From Anopheles merus (Eukaryota; Arthropoda; Insecta; Diptera; Culicidae), in assembly GCF_017562075.2 (NCBI RefSeq), contig NC_054083.1, positions 43,241,269-43,305,268 on the forward strand: DNA of 64,000 nt. The letters are read 5' to 3'. Every line of letters begins with the position of its first letter. Within the stretch, counting starts at the first letter, position 1. Under the pieces are notes generated by a model. That model worked only from the letters and a program-made list of their open reading frames with translations, was not told the origin of the DNA and made no database searches. A program made the position numbers and the translations under genes. Positions 37,301 through 51,454 of the stretch are shown one piece after another.

Positions 37301-38403
37301 CATAACACGCCACGCACGGGACATTATGGGTGGCCAACAGTGTTGTTTACTGTTTACTGCTGAAGCCCCATAACAACAACAACAACAGTCGGATTTGTTT
37401 ACCCCAAAAATGCGTTTTTGCGTAGTGGGTTTTTTTTTACACTCAGCATTTAAAAAGTTCACATCAGTTGACAAACGGGAACGCGCCTCATGGTGGCAAG
37501 ACGCAATTTTTTTTTATCCCACCCTTCCGGTGGTAAAGAAAAAAAAGGTTATCAAATTTACGTTCCTACGGTTTCCCTTCTGCTATGACCGCGTGTTTCG
37601 TAAACAAACCGGCACACCAAAACATAACGCACGAAGCACACCGCCGCCACCACTGCCGGCGGGGTTCGCGCTTCCGGCGGGGTTCGTCGCCTGTAACAGC
37701 AGGCGTTGAGGTCTTTCGTCTTTCTGCGATCGTACCTTTTAGCACCCGTATCTGGCGAGCGACGAACCCGGCTGGCCAAAAGCATCACGGAATGTGATCA
37801 CTTACCCGCTAGGGCACCCCTCCCCCCCGCTCCCCCTCCCAAAAGGGCGTCCAACGTTGCTTCACGCGCCTATCGCACCTTCACAGTCGGCAGCGGTGGA
37901 TAGGTTTGATAAAGCAGTAGACGACACAAAAAGTTGGGGATGGCGGGGCGTAAATCCCCATCCACACCGACCACTGCTAATACGAGCGGTACGAAAACAC
38001 AAAGTTCAATCTCCCGAAACTGCCTGAAACCGGATCTAGCCGGCCGCTCGGCTCGCGCGAGACGAATAACGAAGCTGCTTCCTCGCTCGCGCCCGGGCGC
38101 CCTCCCGGCGACGCCTAGCGAATTTTTGCGACTTCCTGTCCATTCCTCCACCTTTCTTCGCTCCCCTCGAACCTGCGCATTATATTAATAACGTTAATTT
38201 TGGGGAATGTTATAAATTTCTTGGCGCCAACGAGACGCAACCAGACGACGACGGCATACCGGACGCTTCACTGGCGTCCTTGTACCGGTTATGGTTATTT
38301 GGCTGTATTTTTTTTTCTTTTCTGTTTGCCTCAGCTTCGTGGCCTGGCTGTTTGTCAACCTTTCGCACCCTTCCTTGCTTTCTTTCACACCTCGCACTAG
38401 CCT

Positions 38404-38405
<2 letters not shown>

Positions 38406-38479
<74 letters not shown>
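38406..38479. repeat. (GT)n microsatellite
   Basis: Uninterrupted GT run of 74 bases, the longest pure dinucleotide array in the window. It produces long Val-Cys / Thr-His open frames on the two strands that are not genes. Confidence 0.97.
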
Positions 38480-38482
<3 letters not shown>

Positions 38483-40770
38483 TGCAGCAAAAGAGAACTT
38501 TGCCCGGCCAGAGAATTGAGCCAAACCCGGCGGGGGAAAAGCGCTAGCACTGGAGATGGAGCGACAGATAGCGGAAAGGCACCGGATTGTTGTTGTTTCT
38601 TGGCTCTTCTTCGGTCGCACTTTTTCCTGCTCCTATTAGGGACCGCATGTCGCCAACAGTTTCCGTATGTTGAGCCGTATTTTTTGCGGCTGCTGCTGCT
38701 CCTATTTGGACTCCTTTCGGTTGGGCGGAATTTTTGTGCTCTTACGTCGTCACTGCTCCAAACCAGCTTGAACCAAATGTTGGCTTTAGCTGTTGTGTGT
38801 GTGTGTGTTTACACACCTTTTCTCCAGCACCCAGCTCACGCCGGCTTTCTACGCCCAACGTCTGCTCCCGTTCACTGCCGTAATATCTTGTTGTTGAAGC
38901 TGCTTTTTTCTTCAATAATTTGCTCTCTTTCTCCACTGCCGGAATGCGCAAAAACAAAAACCGTTCGCAGTTGCGCTTCTGGACGGTTCGGCAGCACGTG
39001 GGGAGGGTGTGCTGTGGCCGGGAAATCATAAATTAAATCGGAAATTCATGCGGACGTCGAGAAGGTTCGGTTCAGCCAACGGCACGACCAAGGTCGCGCC
39101 CGGACCAACCCCCGGGGGTGAGCGATCTGGATGTGAGTGCAGCGTTGGCAAGCTTTCGCGCCCTGCTTGGCCTGTTATCTCAGTGTGTTTATTTATTTAT
39201 TTCGCTTTTTGGGCTCGCAGGTTTCGCGTGGTCAGGATGATTCCTTTCCCTCTCCCTTTGGTGCCTACTCTTTGTACGTTCGTACGCGATATAAACAAAG
39301 CAGCGTTAGATGTGTGTTGTGGGGAATTTTTGGGTTTTGTCACTTTGCTAGGGAGCGTTCCCGACCGAAGTGAACCTGATAGTTCTCTTCCGGTAGTAAA
39401 CGGCTGATAGGGATCCTCGGAGCAGAAGTTGGAGTCACACGAAATTTGAACACATCCCACGCCCTCGGTTTGCCAAATTTACTACACTCATTACGTACGG
39501 GACGGTGCAATATTTTCGTCAGTGTTTCAGGGCTTGTCGCTTCCTGCAATCATGCTCCGGTGGGCAGCGATCGAATGTCTCGCCTTGTGTCACGCATACA
39601 GATCAGAAGCCAGACGCTCATCCCAGAACAGCAACCGTTGTTCAGCCATAAATAAAGCGAGAATAAATCGTTTGCTTCCGTCTGTCTTCATGCGTTTCGT
39701 TTCACTGGCAGGTGATACTGGCCATTTATTTCAGCTGTCTTTTTAATGCTGTGCGTCAGTAATTTATTAAAATAGCTGTGTTACTATACTTTGTAGCATT
39801 CATTTGATAACAAAAAACAACTTGTTAAAGCATTACACCGACATGTTAGACAATGTGTTTACAATTGCATAGTTCCATCGTATCAACAAACGTTACCAAA
39901 ATTCAAAATCAAACAAACGTTGCAAACTTTGTTGTTCTGTTTAACACACATCCACCGGTACATCCGGTTCATTCGCCCGGCTGCGCGAGATTGTTGGCCA
40001 ATTTATTCTTACCCAGACTGCGTCACAAAGTGTGCATACGAAAGAACGACAGAAAAGAATAAAATAAACCCGAAAAAGTACGCCATTGCACCTTCGCTTG
40101 CTGCTGAAGTGAAAAAAAGAAGGAAAAACTGACCCACTCCTCACCGTGGCAAGAATTCGAAAGATACGCTGGTTAACTTCGACCGCAAGATAACGCAGAA
40201 TACAAGCAGCGATCATCCCAGAGCAACGAGCATCCCAGAAATCGCCCAAAACAAGCACGCAAGCAAGAAAGACTTGCGCGATCGAGAAAGCGACGAACGC
40301 TTTCGTTTGATGCGCTTACGGGTCGGGAAATCGGTACGCAATCGGTGCTCGAAAACCCTCCGAAGCCATAAAAGGCTTGTTTGTCTGGGTTCTGCGAGGT
40401 GAGCGTTAATCGAGCGACACCGGGCGGCGTTTCTTCTCCCCCTTCAGCCCCTGGGAACGTGCTAAAAATAGAACGTCTACAACGCCATTTCCTGTGGCGT
40501 TGTTGGCCATCTTCCCGTGGTAATCTGTATTATTTCGGTGCTTTTTTCTCTCTCTCTCTCTCTTTTCTTTGCCTCTTTTGCCGTCCAAAATTGCATGCGA
40601 AAAACAAACCAGTTTTCATCCCACGGGCGATGAACGATGTGTGATAAATAAGCGGGGCAAAGAGGAAGAATTTCATTGCCCTGTACCTCGAGGTATATAC
40701 ATGCATGAAGCTTTTTGCGCATTTACGACCAAAACACACTGCACTGCCCTGAAACTTGTTCCGGTCCTGA

Positions 40771-40772
<2 letters not shown>

Positions 40773-40828
<56 letters not shown>

Positions 40829-40853
40829 TGTGTGTGTGTGAGTGTGTGTGTGT
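40773..40853. repeat. (TG)n microsatellite, slightly interrupted
   Basis: About 81 bases of TG repeats with two single-base interruptions near 40822 and 40841. Confidence 0.97.
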
Positions 40854-43800
40854 TGTTGCGCCCAAGTGTGTAGTAATCGCTGGCCTGCCCATCCCTTATG
40901 CTTTACGTTTTGTTGTTCTTTCCTCCCAATTTCGCCATTCCATACCACTGGAATGTCGTTTGGAAAGGCAGGAGATGCAGGCGAACCTACCAACAGAGGA
41001 AAAAAAGCAAACAAACCAACTCCTGCTGGCTGCTAAAAATAGCTTGCCAAAATAAATGGGCCCAAACCCTGCGCATCGTTCCCAAAAAAAAACCTCACTC
41101 ACACACGCTCCATCCAGCACATTCTTGCCTCGAGGGCATCCATTTTTGGGGCCTTGTTTTGAAGTATTCTTTCTTTGTTTTTGTTTCCTTTTGCACAAAG
41201 AGCAATGCGTGTTCAGCAAACATCATCACAATCTTGGGCAAAAATGTGTTGCAAGCACACCCTTTCACCGGCACTTGATTAAACCCGCCTCTAATGAAAG
41301 CTTTTAAGGTGTTGTTTTAGAGCGTTGTTGTGTTTTTTTGCTATCGCTACACGATCGCTCATCGATCAGGAGCGTAGAAAACAAATGTGAAATGCTTCAG
41401 AATGTAGCAGTTCATTTCCTTGTGTGTTTTTGTCTGTGTGGTGAAATTGAGATTTCAATTCGATTGCACTGAGCTGCAGCATCGTTTCCCGATCACCAGC
41501 CACCCCGATGACTACATCGTCACTCCTCCGCAATCACAACCCATCTTGGATCCTGCGCTCCGATCCATCGCCGCGATTAGAGACGAGATGTCTAATAATG
41601 TCTTCCTGGTTCTCGGGGCGAGAACAGCTCGACGCTAGTGGGCCGGTAATTAATGTTTGAATTATTCCCCGCACCATCATCATCAGCAGCAGCAGCACCA
41701 TCCGCAGCAACAGCTGCGTGTGTGTGTGTGTGTGGGGGGGGGGGGCATATCATGATGGAACGAAGAGCCTACAACCACCCGGAAGCGGTCGGCATCATAA
41801 ATGGCAATGTTACAAATGATGTTCCCACTGCAGCGGTGCCGCAATATCTACGGCCAACGATCTGCAAATACACGGGCAAAACAATTCGATTCCTCCGCTG
41901 CATCGATCAGTGCAAATGAAGGCGTAGTTGCAAGGCAGTGCAACGTTGATGCACCCACGAACATACCCCAGCAGTTGACCCCAGCCCCAGCTTGATCTGT
42001 AAAATCTCCAAGGTTTTCTCTCCCCAAAGCACTGCTTGATGACGTTAGACGATGCTAATTGCGCACTTTGATTGCGTCGCTCTGCTCCGTCGCCCCGTTG
42101 TTCTCTGTTCCATTCTTGAAGGCCGTGAAGCCCTTAAGCCCTTCTCGAAACCTCCCTGCTGGGACTCACAGGGGATCACAAGCTAGATCGCCACCAACCA
42201 ACCGATGGACATCTTGTCTTCTTTAATGGGTACGGTCACACGCGGCACAGCAATTGGCTCGCGGAATTGGGTGATTACACTGCGTGACTAATGAACATAA
42301 TTGGTCACCTTCGCCGTGTGATTGCTACAATGAGTCCACCGGAGGACTCCGGCTGGGTGGAGGAAATTATCAATCAATCGGATGATGACGATGACTAGAC
42401 CTTTCCAGCGCTTAGAAGGACGATGACGGTGCATCTCACGGGAGTTCCCTAATGGCGATTGACGATTAGATTACAAAGTTGCCGAACAGCTGGGAAGCAA
42501 GAACTTCTTCAAGGTATTTCATGATCTTCACGATCATTCCATTCTTTGAGGATTCTTCCTTCCTAACAACATCCGCCACATAATTTCTCCTAAAGTTCAT
42601 TGACAGCTTCTCTCCAACAAAAAAGCTGTTCCTGAGACCAATAAAAAAAACCAATTCACGCGTGGGCTCGACCGTTCCCTTTGGTGTGAACGTAAACATC
42701 CCGCCTCTACCCGGGTGCGTTTGAGTTGAGAACAATTTACCAATTTGGACACAGCACCGAAATGAAACAACCCCTTTTATTGATACTCAAATTTGTGTGA
42801 GTTGATGCTTTTTTCTCGGTTGTGTTGTGTTAAAAGCTTAAGCTTTACGATTACACCCGAAGCGGGAATGCTCCGTTTTTATGGAACCCTCCGTTCGGTG
42901 TGTTATAATATCCGATCGTCATATACCACCGTAAAGTGATCGTACACGATGCATTATACCACCCGAATGCAGCCATAAACTAAATCCCATGTGCGATCGA
43001 TCAAACGATTGCCCTCCCGCTACTGAGTGGAGGCAACCAGCCCCAAACAAAAAAAAGAAACTGCTGCCGATCATACCTACCCCACAATCGCCCACTAAAT
43101 CTGAAAATGTGGTAGCATCCCTCAGAACTCCCCAGAAAAAGATACGCCAAAGCTTTCTCCTTCCCCAATGGTCCCGCACATACGAAAACGGACACGTTTT
43201 GGCTTTCCCGCCTGGTAACTTTATTCCATTTTTATGGCTCTCGACCGGGTTCCGGGTTCTGCGGGATGGTGATATCACACCGGGTCCGACCGGATCAACC
43301 GTTCAACCGTAAACCGGGCTCGAGCGGAGGGTCTGGAGCAGTGCGCTCCGGTGGGTTTCGGTGCACACATTAAGCCCCCGGCTAAACGATCCCGACGACG
43401 ACAACGACGACGCCGACGATTGATTTACGCTAAGTCGACCTCCCCCAATGCCGCGGCCTTCAAAAGGTGTCGCACACCGGGCACACCCGCAACCTAGTGC
43501 GTGCATTAAAATAAAAATACACCCAAAAGAACACACACACGATGCCGGTATCGGCTCGGACCATAACAGCTGACGGCGCTGGAAGGAGCGGGCTTGTAGG
43601 TCGCCAATGCCTCGTGCGGGCTGGGCCGAGCGGGTGCGGGACGCGCAGCGAAATGCCAACCCGGTGCCAGCCGGTCTGCATGCCTACGTCACAATCGATT
43701 CGGGCACTCACCAGTCTTCACGCATCAATCGACCACGAGCCGTCAGCGGGCCTGAACGGACGCGTCCAGTTCAGTGCGCCAGAATTCAAGATCCGTTCCA

Positions 43801-46800
43801 AGATGATCCTCCATCAAGCCAGCCGGAGAGGGGTTGCCGACGGACGCAAAGCAAGCAACGGACGCAGAGAGATCGCAGCTGGCACCGGGCAGAGGGCAGA
43901 GAGTGCAGGCACGGCACCGGCTCCGGGCCGACGCCAAACGAATTTGTACAAATATTTATGCAAATTTAGAATAGTTTTTAATAGTGACTGAAAGGAGATA
44001 TTTTCGCCGTTCTTCTCCTTCCTTAATCTGGCTAATAAATTCGTTTAGGATTTTTATAGTAGCCCGGGCTCGATTGGTCGCGCACAAGGTGGAGGAAGAT
44101 TAGGACAGGCAATGGCGACAATCGATAAGCATTGGCGACCCCGGCTAGCCGGCGTCGGTTTTGGCGTGGATTGTTTTGGGTAGGAGCTTGCCAGCTGGGC
44201 GCTCACGAAGTGCTTGTGGCATCCTCGATCAGCTCCGGACCATTACGGGAAATGGGGAGTCTGGGGATTAGTTTCTATACTTGCGTCCACAAAGCACTAC
44301 CTGTGTGTTGTCTTCCATCTAAAGCTTCTCGCATAAGGTAGCCCTCTACTGATAAGCGCATACATCCATGTCAAGTCATGCCTTAGTCCCGTCCGCATGA
44401 TGTATGCGGTCACTGTGAAGTTCAAGATCAACATCATCCATCACTATACACACTCACCCGCTTTGCAGAAATCGATAGCGATGGTATAGCCACACACCTT
44501 CCCGCCCAAAACAAAAAGCCACATGTGCGCAACTGGAAGGCTAGCAACTTCCGGGGAATTCCTTAGCAACGGTCCCGACACACGGACCACAACGGTAACA
44601 TTTGTAAACAACGTCCATAAGCCACCACAGCACAACAGGGCACTCACTGTTTTGGGGGATGGAAATTTCCGTTCAGGCACCCAAGCTACGATAGGCAGAT
44701 CGTTCACTAAAGGCAACACAAAGCGATGGTGACCTTCTCAAACAAAAAAGCCGCCCGTTATTGTTGTCAGTCATTCCAGCAGAGCAGCGTGACGATAGAA
44801 TAACAGCATCTAATGCCAATGCTGGAAGTTTATGACGCGGAAGTGAACCTGATAAGGTAAACATTGGTCCAACATCAGCGGGATGTTTGTTAAGATATTG
44901 GTCAATATGTATGCAGCCTTGATCTAGTTGATCAACCTTGCCATCTTCCAAATGACGACGCCATCTTCGATGTGGAAGAAGACGACCCTCCTTGATTGCT
45001 GTCAAACCGAAAACAGTCCTTCAGAGATACCTACTTCAAGCTTTTGATATAAAATGCACCATCACTCCAGATGCTTCAACTGATACGTTGTTTTGATAAA
45101 GAGTTGCGTCAAAAACACTCCACTCAATTTCGTTCTTTATATCCACCATTACCCTATTGCTTTTCGTATCTGTTCAAGATAATAACTCCAACTACCTTTG
45201 CCCCAATCTCCACGATCTTCACGACGTCCACGAACGCATGTTGATACTTCCGTATATCACAGGGTCACCCGCGCTACCGCTTCCTGATTTGATTGGATTG
45301 GTCCTCTATCTGCAAAGGTACACGCCTTCCAAAAGGCTTACCACACAGCCGAAGCAAACAACAAGCCTTCCACCGCGCAATACAAAACCTATAAGTTACG
45401 AGATTTAAGCCTCGATAGGGTACCATCATAATAATTCTTCCTCCGTGGCACCCTACACATCTCCAGCCATCATACCTCCATGCCAGAAGGAACGGAACCC
45501 ATTCATTAGAACACTTTTTTGTCTAATAATCTTCAAACCAAAACAAAAAAAAACGCAGCATTTCTTGACCCTCAAAACCACACGCACCGAACGTAGTGGC
45601 ACAGTTCCAAGCTTCAAAGAGGTGAAGCTTATAGGGCGGGCGTTCGGTTACGTTCGGAGCCCGGTTAAAAGCACATTAAGTCACCTTATTTATTTGGATA
45701 AAGGTTTCGACGCTTTTTTTGTGGTGGTTGCTATTGTTGAACGCAGAATTATATACAGAAGCTCGAGCTTGAACTCACCAATCATCACCATCATCACCAC
45801 CACCTAAAGGTATCATCTCTAGCAAACGCATGCTTTCGTGAGCAGATCAAACCAGTTCAATCTGCCGTTGGTGCCGGTTTTGTGGTATTTTTAGTAGGAT
45901 AATCTTCCAAATTAACGAACTAAACATGCATCACGATTAGCTTGCACCCGCTCGCCAGGGACATCTGCAGAAGACAAAACCAGATCTACAAAAGGCTGGG
46001 GCACTCGGTTTGGAAACAGGTATCGAATGCAGATATCACTACACCTATGCATTGATAAACATACGAGATCTTCTCGATTAAAGTCAAAAAGTCTGGTAAA
46101 GCATTCCAAGACCGGGACGAGAAGCCCTTTAGCTTCATCAGCACAACACAAAACGGCGATCTCATCATTAGTAAGTAGTTCCAGGTGAGCGCAATCGTTC
46201 GCCGCTGAAAGGAAGGAGAGCAACTTCTAATGGATGTGGGGTTTGATCTTCACCCTGCAAGCCGGAACTAGCAGCGATGCGATGTTCGTTATGGAAAATC
46301 CATTAAAAAATGAATTTTTAATAAATCTCCCAAATTGCTGCTGCTAATTCAGCCCGGGCGACGCTAATGGTTAACGTTTTACTGCTTCCGTTGCATTAGC
46401 AAGACAGACAGCAATGGCAAACGTTCGTTCTCGAAGGGATGATCATCGTTCGGTCGACTGTACAGGCAAGCATTTTGTCTTTGAGAATCAGTTGAAATTC
46501 CCATGCTCCCCGTGTGGGGACTGTTAGAAGTCAACCTGCAATTAACATCGCTTTGCTCGTCGGTTCTATACTGACCATTTAATTATTTTTTGCAAAAAGC
46601 TCTCCCTCACACACACTCACCTACATCTCCATAATCACACATGTAAAAACCACTCACGAGACAGACCTCTGGAGCGATGAACAGGCAGCAAGCTTCCACA
46701 ATCCATCGACAGCTACAACAGTGCCAACTTACACAGTGTTCAGCCCCCATGCGGCCCAGATTACGATCAGTGTGCAAAGGGTGTTTTTGTTAGAGGCTTA

Positions 46801-49800
46801 GAGGAGGTCTGGGAGGGCGGTGTATTACGCAAATTGAGATAGGTCAACGTGGCTGAGCTGCCGAGCTTTCCCACACCACCCGTGGGCACGTTCCAGCGAA
46901 CACAACAATCAATCAACCATCTGTGCGTCTGGCAACGCGTCTAGCGCTTCTTAGAACCTTCCACTGTTACTCTCTCGCGCTAAGGGCCACCCGCAGCGGG
47001 AACTAGCAACATCCGCATCGTGTGCTGGGTGTACTTGAGCATTAGTGCTACTGTACCCGTTTTTTTGTACGAATTATTACCTAGCCCATATTCAACAGCT
47101 GCGATATGACTGCAAGCAAAACCATCCTTTTTTCGTTGTTGATCTTCTGCTCTACGAAACGATCGAGATGTACACAATCGCTGTCGCCATTGTATAAACC
47201 GAATACTAGCAGGGGGAAGAGCGTTAAAAAAAACCCCCCTCGCAAGCAGGGGTAGGAATTCCAAAAATGTTGACGTCGTGTCCTGGACACTGGCACGGCT
47301 GGCTCCACTCTGACGCTGCTGATGCTGCTGTTTGCTGTATCCGTCCGTCCACCGGTTGACCATTACGATCGCCCTCATACACACATGCAGCATCCATGAG
47401 TGTGTGTGTGTGTGTGTGTTTGTGTGTATGCAAGTCTCATTTGAATAACAAGCAAATTTTTATGGTAATCACTAATCCAACAGCACACGGCAAAACCTCA
47501 CAGCACCTCCCCATAAGTTCCAACCCCAGCATCGGGGCGGCAGGGGACAGATTTCGCGAAAACCAAACGGAACATGGGGACATATTGGGACGTTCTGTTT
47601 TCGATCGTCGCTCTGTGTGCGCGTGTGTGTGTGTGCCTGTTTAGTTCTTCTTCCCTGTAGCGTTCTTGTGCCATCTCTAGCGGTGGGGAAAGTTCCCCCA
47701 GCTAATCTGTGAGGCTCTGTGTGTGCGCGCGCGGGATGATCGTGCGGGATGCTTCTTTCCCGCCTTCGACTCCTTGGCTCGCTGGCAAACATGGACGACG
47801 ACGCATAAGAAAAGGCGACTTTTAGCATTTCGAGTCAGTTCATTGTTCGCGGGATCCCGCGTGCTGGATGGGGAAGGTGAAGCGGTGAAGAAGCTCGAAG
47901 AAATTCCAACGATCAAGGCCGTTTGCTAAACATATCGCCTAGCCCGTTTTGCGACTGGCAAGCTGCGAAAACTGTGTGGCAATCAAACAGAGGAATGGGA
48001 GAGAGAGAGAGAGAGGACATAAAGATTAGAATATCATCGCCACGGTTCAGTTTGGCTGTTGGTTAGCTCTTCCCCCTTAATGCCAACGTTTTGGCTGTAC
48101 ACTTCGCTCAAGACGCTCACACTTTTCCTTCTCATTAGCCGGGTCCGCTTACTGGGGACCTGGGTCCTTTTTGGGGGGGGGGAGCAACCACCGGGGAATT
48201 TAAAGAGCACAGGCCAACCAGGCCATTTGATTGATATATGCGATGCCATAAACGTGCACCGCCGTTCCCGATCAAGTTTACTTTTTATGGGAACTTTGCT
48301 AATTCCACGATCATCAGCATCATCTCTCCGCCGGCAGCATGGCGCCAAGGCTGTTTAGCGCATCGCCATCGAGGAGCATGTTAGCTTCTGGGTTTTATTT
48401 CCAGACCAGCGGCTATAAACACTCCAAGCTTACCGCCCGCTTCCCGGCGACCAGGCCGGGGCGCTCGTTCAAGCGGTGCCGTGATAATTTCCCCAAAATT
48501 CCCCCTCGCGCTCCACTGTCTCCACGTTTGTGAGGTGAGAAATTCCTTCATTAAAGCGTGCAAAAAAAAATACAGATCGCTTCCAAAACACAGCATCAGT
48601 TCTATGTTGCCATCATGTCGCATGGCATGGTTAGCGTGTCTCGTAGGTTAATGCCACCCGGGCCAAGCGAGAATGTCAATCTTTCGCCTCACACGGCACA
48701 GAACCTCCAAATCCATCCAAAATCGCGACGATCACAAACAGCATCCGCAGAACTGTTTTCGCTCCAACCAGCCGTCGCGCTTGTTTTTTAGAGTTTTCTT
48801 CTGCAGGCGACAGTCGCCAAAACGAACCCCAAAAAAAAAAAAGCGCTCACCCCACCCGCAAATCGAGGTCTGGCGCCATAACCCGGATCGAAATTTTTGC
48901 TGTCTGTCCCCACCCGCGCACCGTGTCCCCACGACCATCCGTCGGCGCGTGGAATCGCGTGAATGTCGCGCTTTGTGTTTGTGCGTACATATTTCCAGCC
49001 GGAGCCAAAGCTCATCATCTGGCGACGATCGTGTTGTGGGTTTTTTTTTGCTTCTTCTATGCTGGCTGGCATATACGATCGAGCCGGTTGTTTATGGCCG
49101 GCAGGCCGGCAGACGGGAGAGGAAGGTGTGCTATCAATTTGACTTTATGAGCGTAATGCTATTCAGCCATGCTAAACTAATTAAAAACTACAACAGATTA
49201 TCAATCTGCTGCTGTCCCGCGCTTGCAGGATGCTTAATTTAGAACGGACCCACGGTTGGCAAATTCCAGCCCCACATCACAACTGCGAACTGCCAAATTG
49301 ACAAATGGGGAGCCTAATGATGTACAATAAATTGATCACTTCAAGCGTTCTGCAAGTTCGGTTTTCGTAGGCTCGTCTCCAAACTCGGGTAGACTGATAC
49401 GCCGAGCGCTATCTGGACCCGCCACCAAAGTTCTAACGATCGCAGCGCTGGGGTGTGTGAAGCCACAGCCCGAAAGCATGCTACGCCCTTCTCCGCTCCG
49501 TGTTCGGGCTAATGGGAGATTGCTTCATTTTAATGGCAGGGTTTCGAGGCGAAAAAAAGCAGGCAAGATTATCGATTCCCACACCCCAATCTTTGCCAAC
49601 CGATGAGCGCGAGAGCTCGCGATCCAACGCGATCCAGCGGCCTAGGTTGGGCCAGAAAACCAGAATCTCGAACGTCCTTGGTGACCTTTTCGATGGTCGC
49701 ATCCGCGAACCGCGGTAAGGTCGCATTCTTCTCCTCGCGTATACGCGCAGACGCGAGCGCAAACAAGGCGGACGGATAGGTACGGCCAGCAAACCGGTTC

Positions 49801-50079
49801 TGACTGCTGTCCGCCCCAGGGTGGTGGGGTGGGAGCTGCTGTGCTTAGGATGATAGGGAAGAGCTATTCAAGCGCGGTAGAAGATGGGTACGTTTGGAAG
49901 AGGAACGATAGGCGCTGATCGTACGGCTTGCGGATTTGAGAATAAAAAGGGTTTCGGACTGGATGGCAATGTAGTTGTGTGGTAAGTTCGCAATGCTTTA
50001 TATAGCAGAGATTTATAGCAATTCATTTAGCAAGGTTGAAGCGTTGGCAAAGGTTTAGTAATGAAGCAAACGATTGTTA

Positions 50080-50273
50080 CAGTAGTTGACCGCTAGCTGG
50101 ATGTGTTTTAGCGGAGTTTTGTTAAACTGGAAGTTCGCTCACTGGAGTGATTTTTAGTTAAAAAAACACATAAATTTCAAAACATGAAATATCCGGAATC
50201 TTGCGAAGCGAAAATCATAGCAAATGTGCATTTTTCTCACAAATTTTAACTCTCAGTTAGCGGTCACCTACTG
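50080..50273. mobile_element. Tc1/mariner-like MITE (194 bp) flanked by TA
   Basis: The left end begins CAGTAGTTGACCGCTAGCTG and the right end, reverse-complemented, begins CAGTAGGTGACCGCTAACTG: 18 of 20 identical. The element is bordered on both sides by TA (50078-50079 and 50274-50275), the target duplication of Tc1/mariner/pogo transposases. It has no coding capacity, so it is a miniature non-autonomous element. The superfamily is inferred from the TA duplication and TIR; the family name is unknown to me. Confidence 0.82.
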
Positions 50274-51364
50274 TAATTTTAAAAATGTAGCCAAAGCAAA
50301 GGACTTCCCTTTCAGAATTACCAAGCTCTTTTAATTGGTTGATAGCGAGAATCTTTAAGATTCTTTTTTAATGAAAACTAGTAATGTGAACTAAATAGAC
50401 AAACACTATAACATGCAAGAAGTAAAATTGCAATAATTATCAAGCATGTTTTCAAACCAGTTGTAGAAATTTGAGATATCTCTAAACTGTTTGGGAGGGA
50501 ATCGCACCGATTTTGGACTTAACGACAGACTGTTCATTTACCATTAGACCGTCCAATCCAAGCACCTATATTTCCAAGAATATCGCATCTAGACACTGCC
50601 TCCAACTCGTACCACGTGTGGACAATACCTATTTTGCAATGAATATTCCATGCATTTACATAAAAGTGGACTCAAATATGCTGTTCGCAACTCAACCAAA
50701 TCCCAATGGAAGCAGTCTTTTTCGGACGGTTAAATCAAACGATTTCAAACTGTCTGCAGCATCCCTGAGTTTTTTGACAGATGAAAAATGCCATTATTTT
50801 TTGTACTTTTTTGTTTTGTTTTTATTGGTTTAAAAAAACTTTTCTGCGTAGAAAACTACAATTAAATAAAATTGTTTTATCTTCAACAAAACAATCAGCG
50901 ATTCCAATTCAGAGCCAAAAGCTGAACGATTTGAAATTTAAAATGTTATGGATGTATGACAGTTGCCGAGCAGTTCGATTCGAAAGGTTTATTTTCATTA
51001 TGGACTGTTTTGAATGGTTTCCATAGGCAAATATCATTGCTAACTTTACAAAAGATCGATTAAGCTTCGTTAATTCTGATTTTTGTTATTAATTATGGCA
51101 ATTCAAAAGCACGTGGTCAATAAACTGCACGCAAACAAAACATGACAATCGTGGTTGGATTTTATCCATCATTCTTTACCCCATTTGACCATAGTTTGCA
51201 CGTGCAACGACAGCATTGCACAAATGTGAGCGAGAGCGAAGCCCGAGCCCCAAACCCAGAGAGAAAGAGACAGACGAACGAAAAGTTTCGTTCAGTTTCG
51301 TTAAAACTGCTCTGACACATCGCTCGCTACGCACACCCGCTCTTGCAGGCAGTGTGGCCAGATT
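50274..51364. other. AT-rich noncoding DNA between mobile elements
   Basis: AT-rich sequence with chance frames only. Near 51225-51297 it becomes GA-rich (GAGCGAGAGCGA) and includes an initiator-like TTCAGTTTCG. No gene is assigned. Confidence 0.5.
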
Positions 51365-51454
51365 TTTTAGCAGTTTTCGGTAAGGACACCAACATTTTAT
51401 CTGTAGTTTTCGGTAGGAGTTTGATTTTATCGGTAGTTTCCGGTAGGTTTAAAA
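51365..51454. repeat. three-unit 30-bp tandem repeat
   Basis: Three imperfect units with an exact 30-base period start at 51365, 51395 and 51425. Each opens with TTTTA and carries a GTAGTTTTCGGTAGG-like core (first unit GCAGTTTTCGGTAAGG, third unit GGTAGTTTCCGGTAGG). The array lies 300 bases left of the paired TIR elements and may be part of the same mobile-element cluster. Confidence 0.75.

Larger units (their letters stand above)
33595..50079. other. large gene-poor region
   Basis: Over 16 kb with no exon I can support. It contains a poly-C tract (34281-34300), an AT-rich block (about 35030-35340), GC-rich islands with (CG)n runs (36147-36157 and 36443-36456) and another at about 38030-38110, long GT microsatellites (38406-38479 and 40773-40853), a poly-G tract (41734-41745), a GT run (47400-47420) and many chance frames. 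An unexplained minus-strand frame at 46204-45912 preceded by a good acceptor is listed under findings. Confidence 0.45.

Noticed and set aside
38291..39031. 246-codon plus-strand frame
   Set aside because: Runs through the 74-base GT microsatellite, which has no stop in this frame; remaining sequence shows no domain.
38406..40853. Regular short repeats as a possible CRISPR array
   Set aside because: They are uninterrupted dinucleotide microsatellites without spacers, in a eukaryotic genome.
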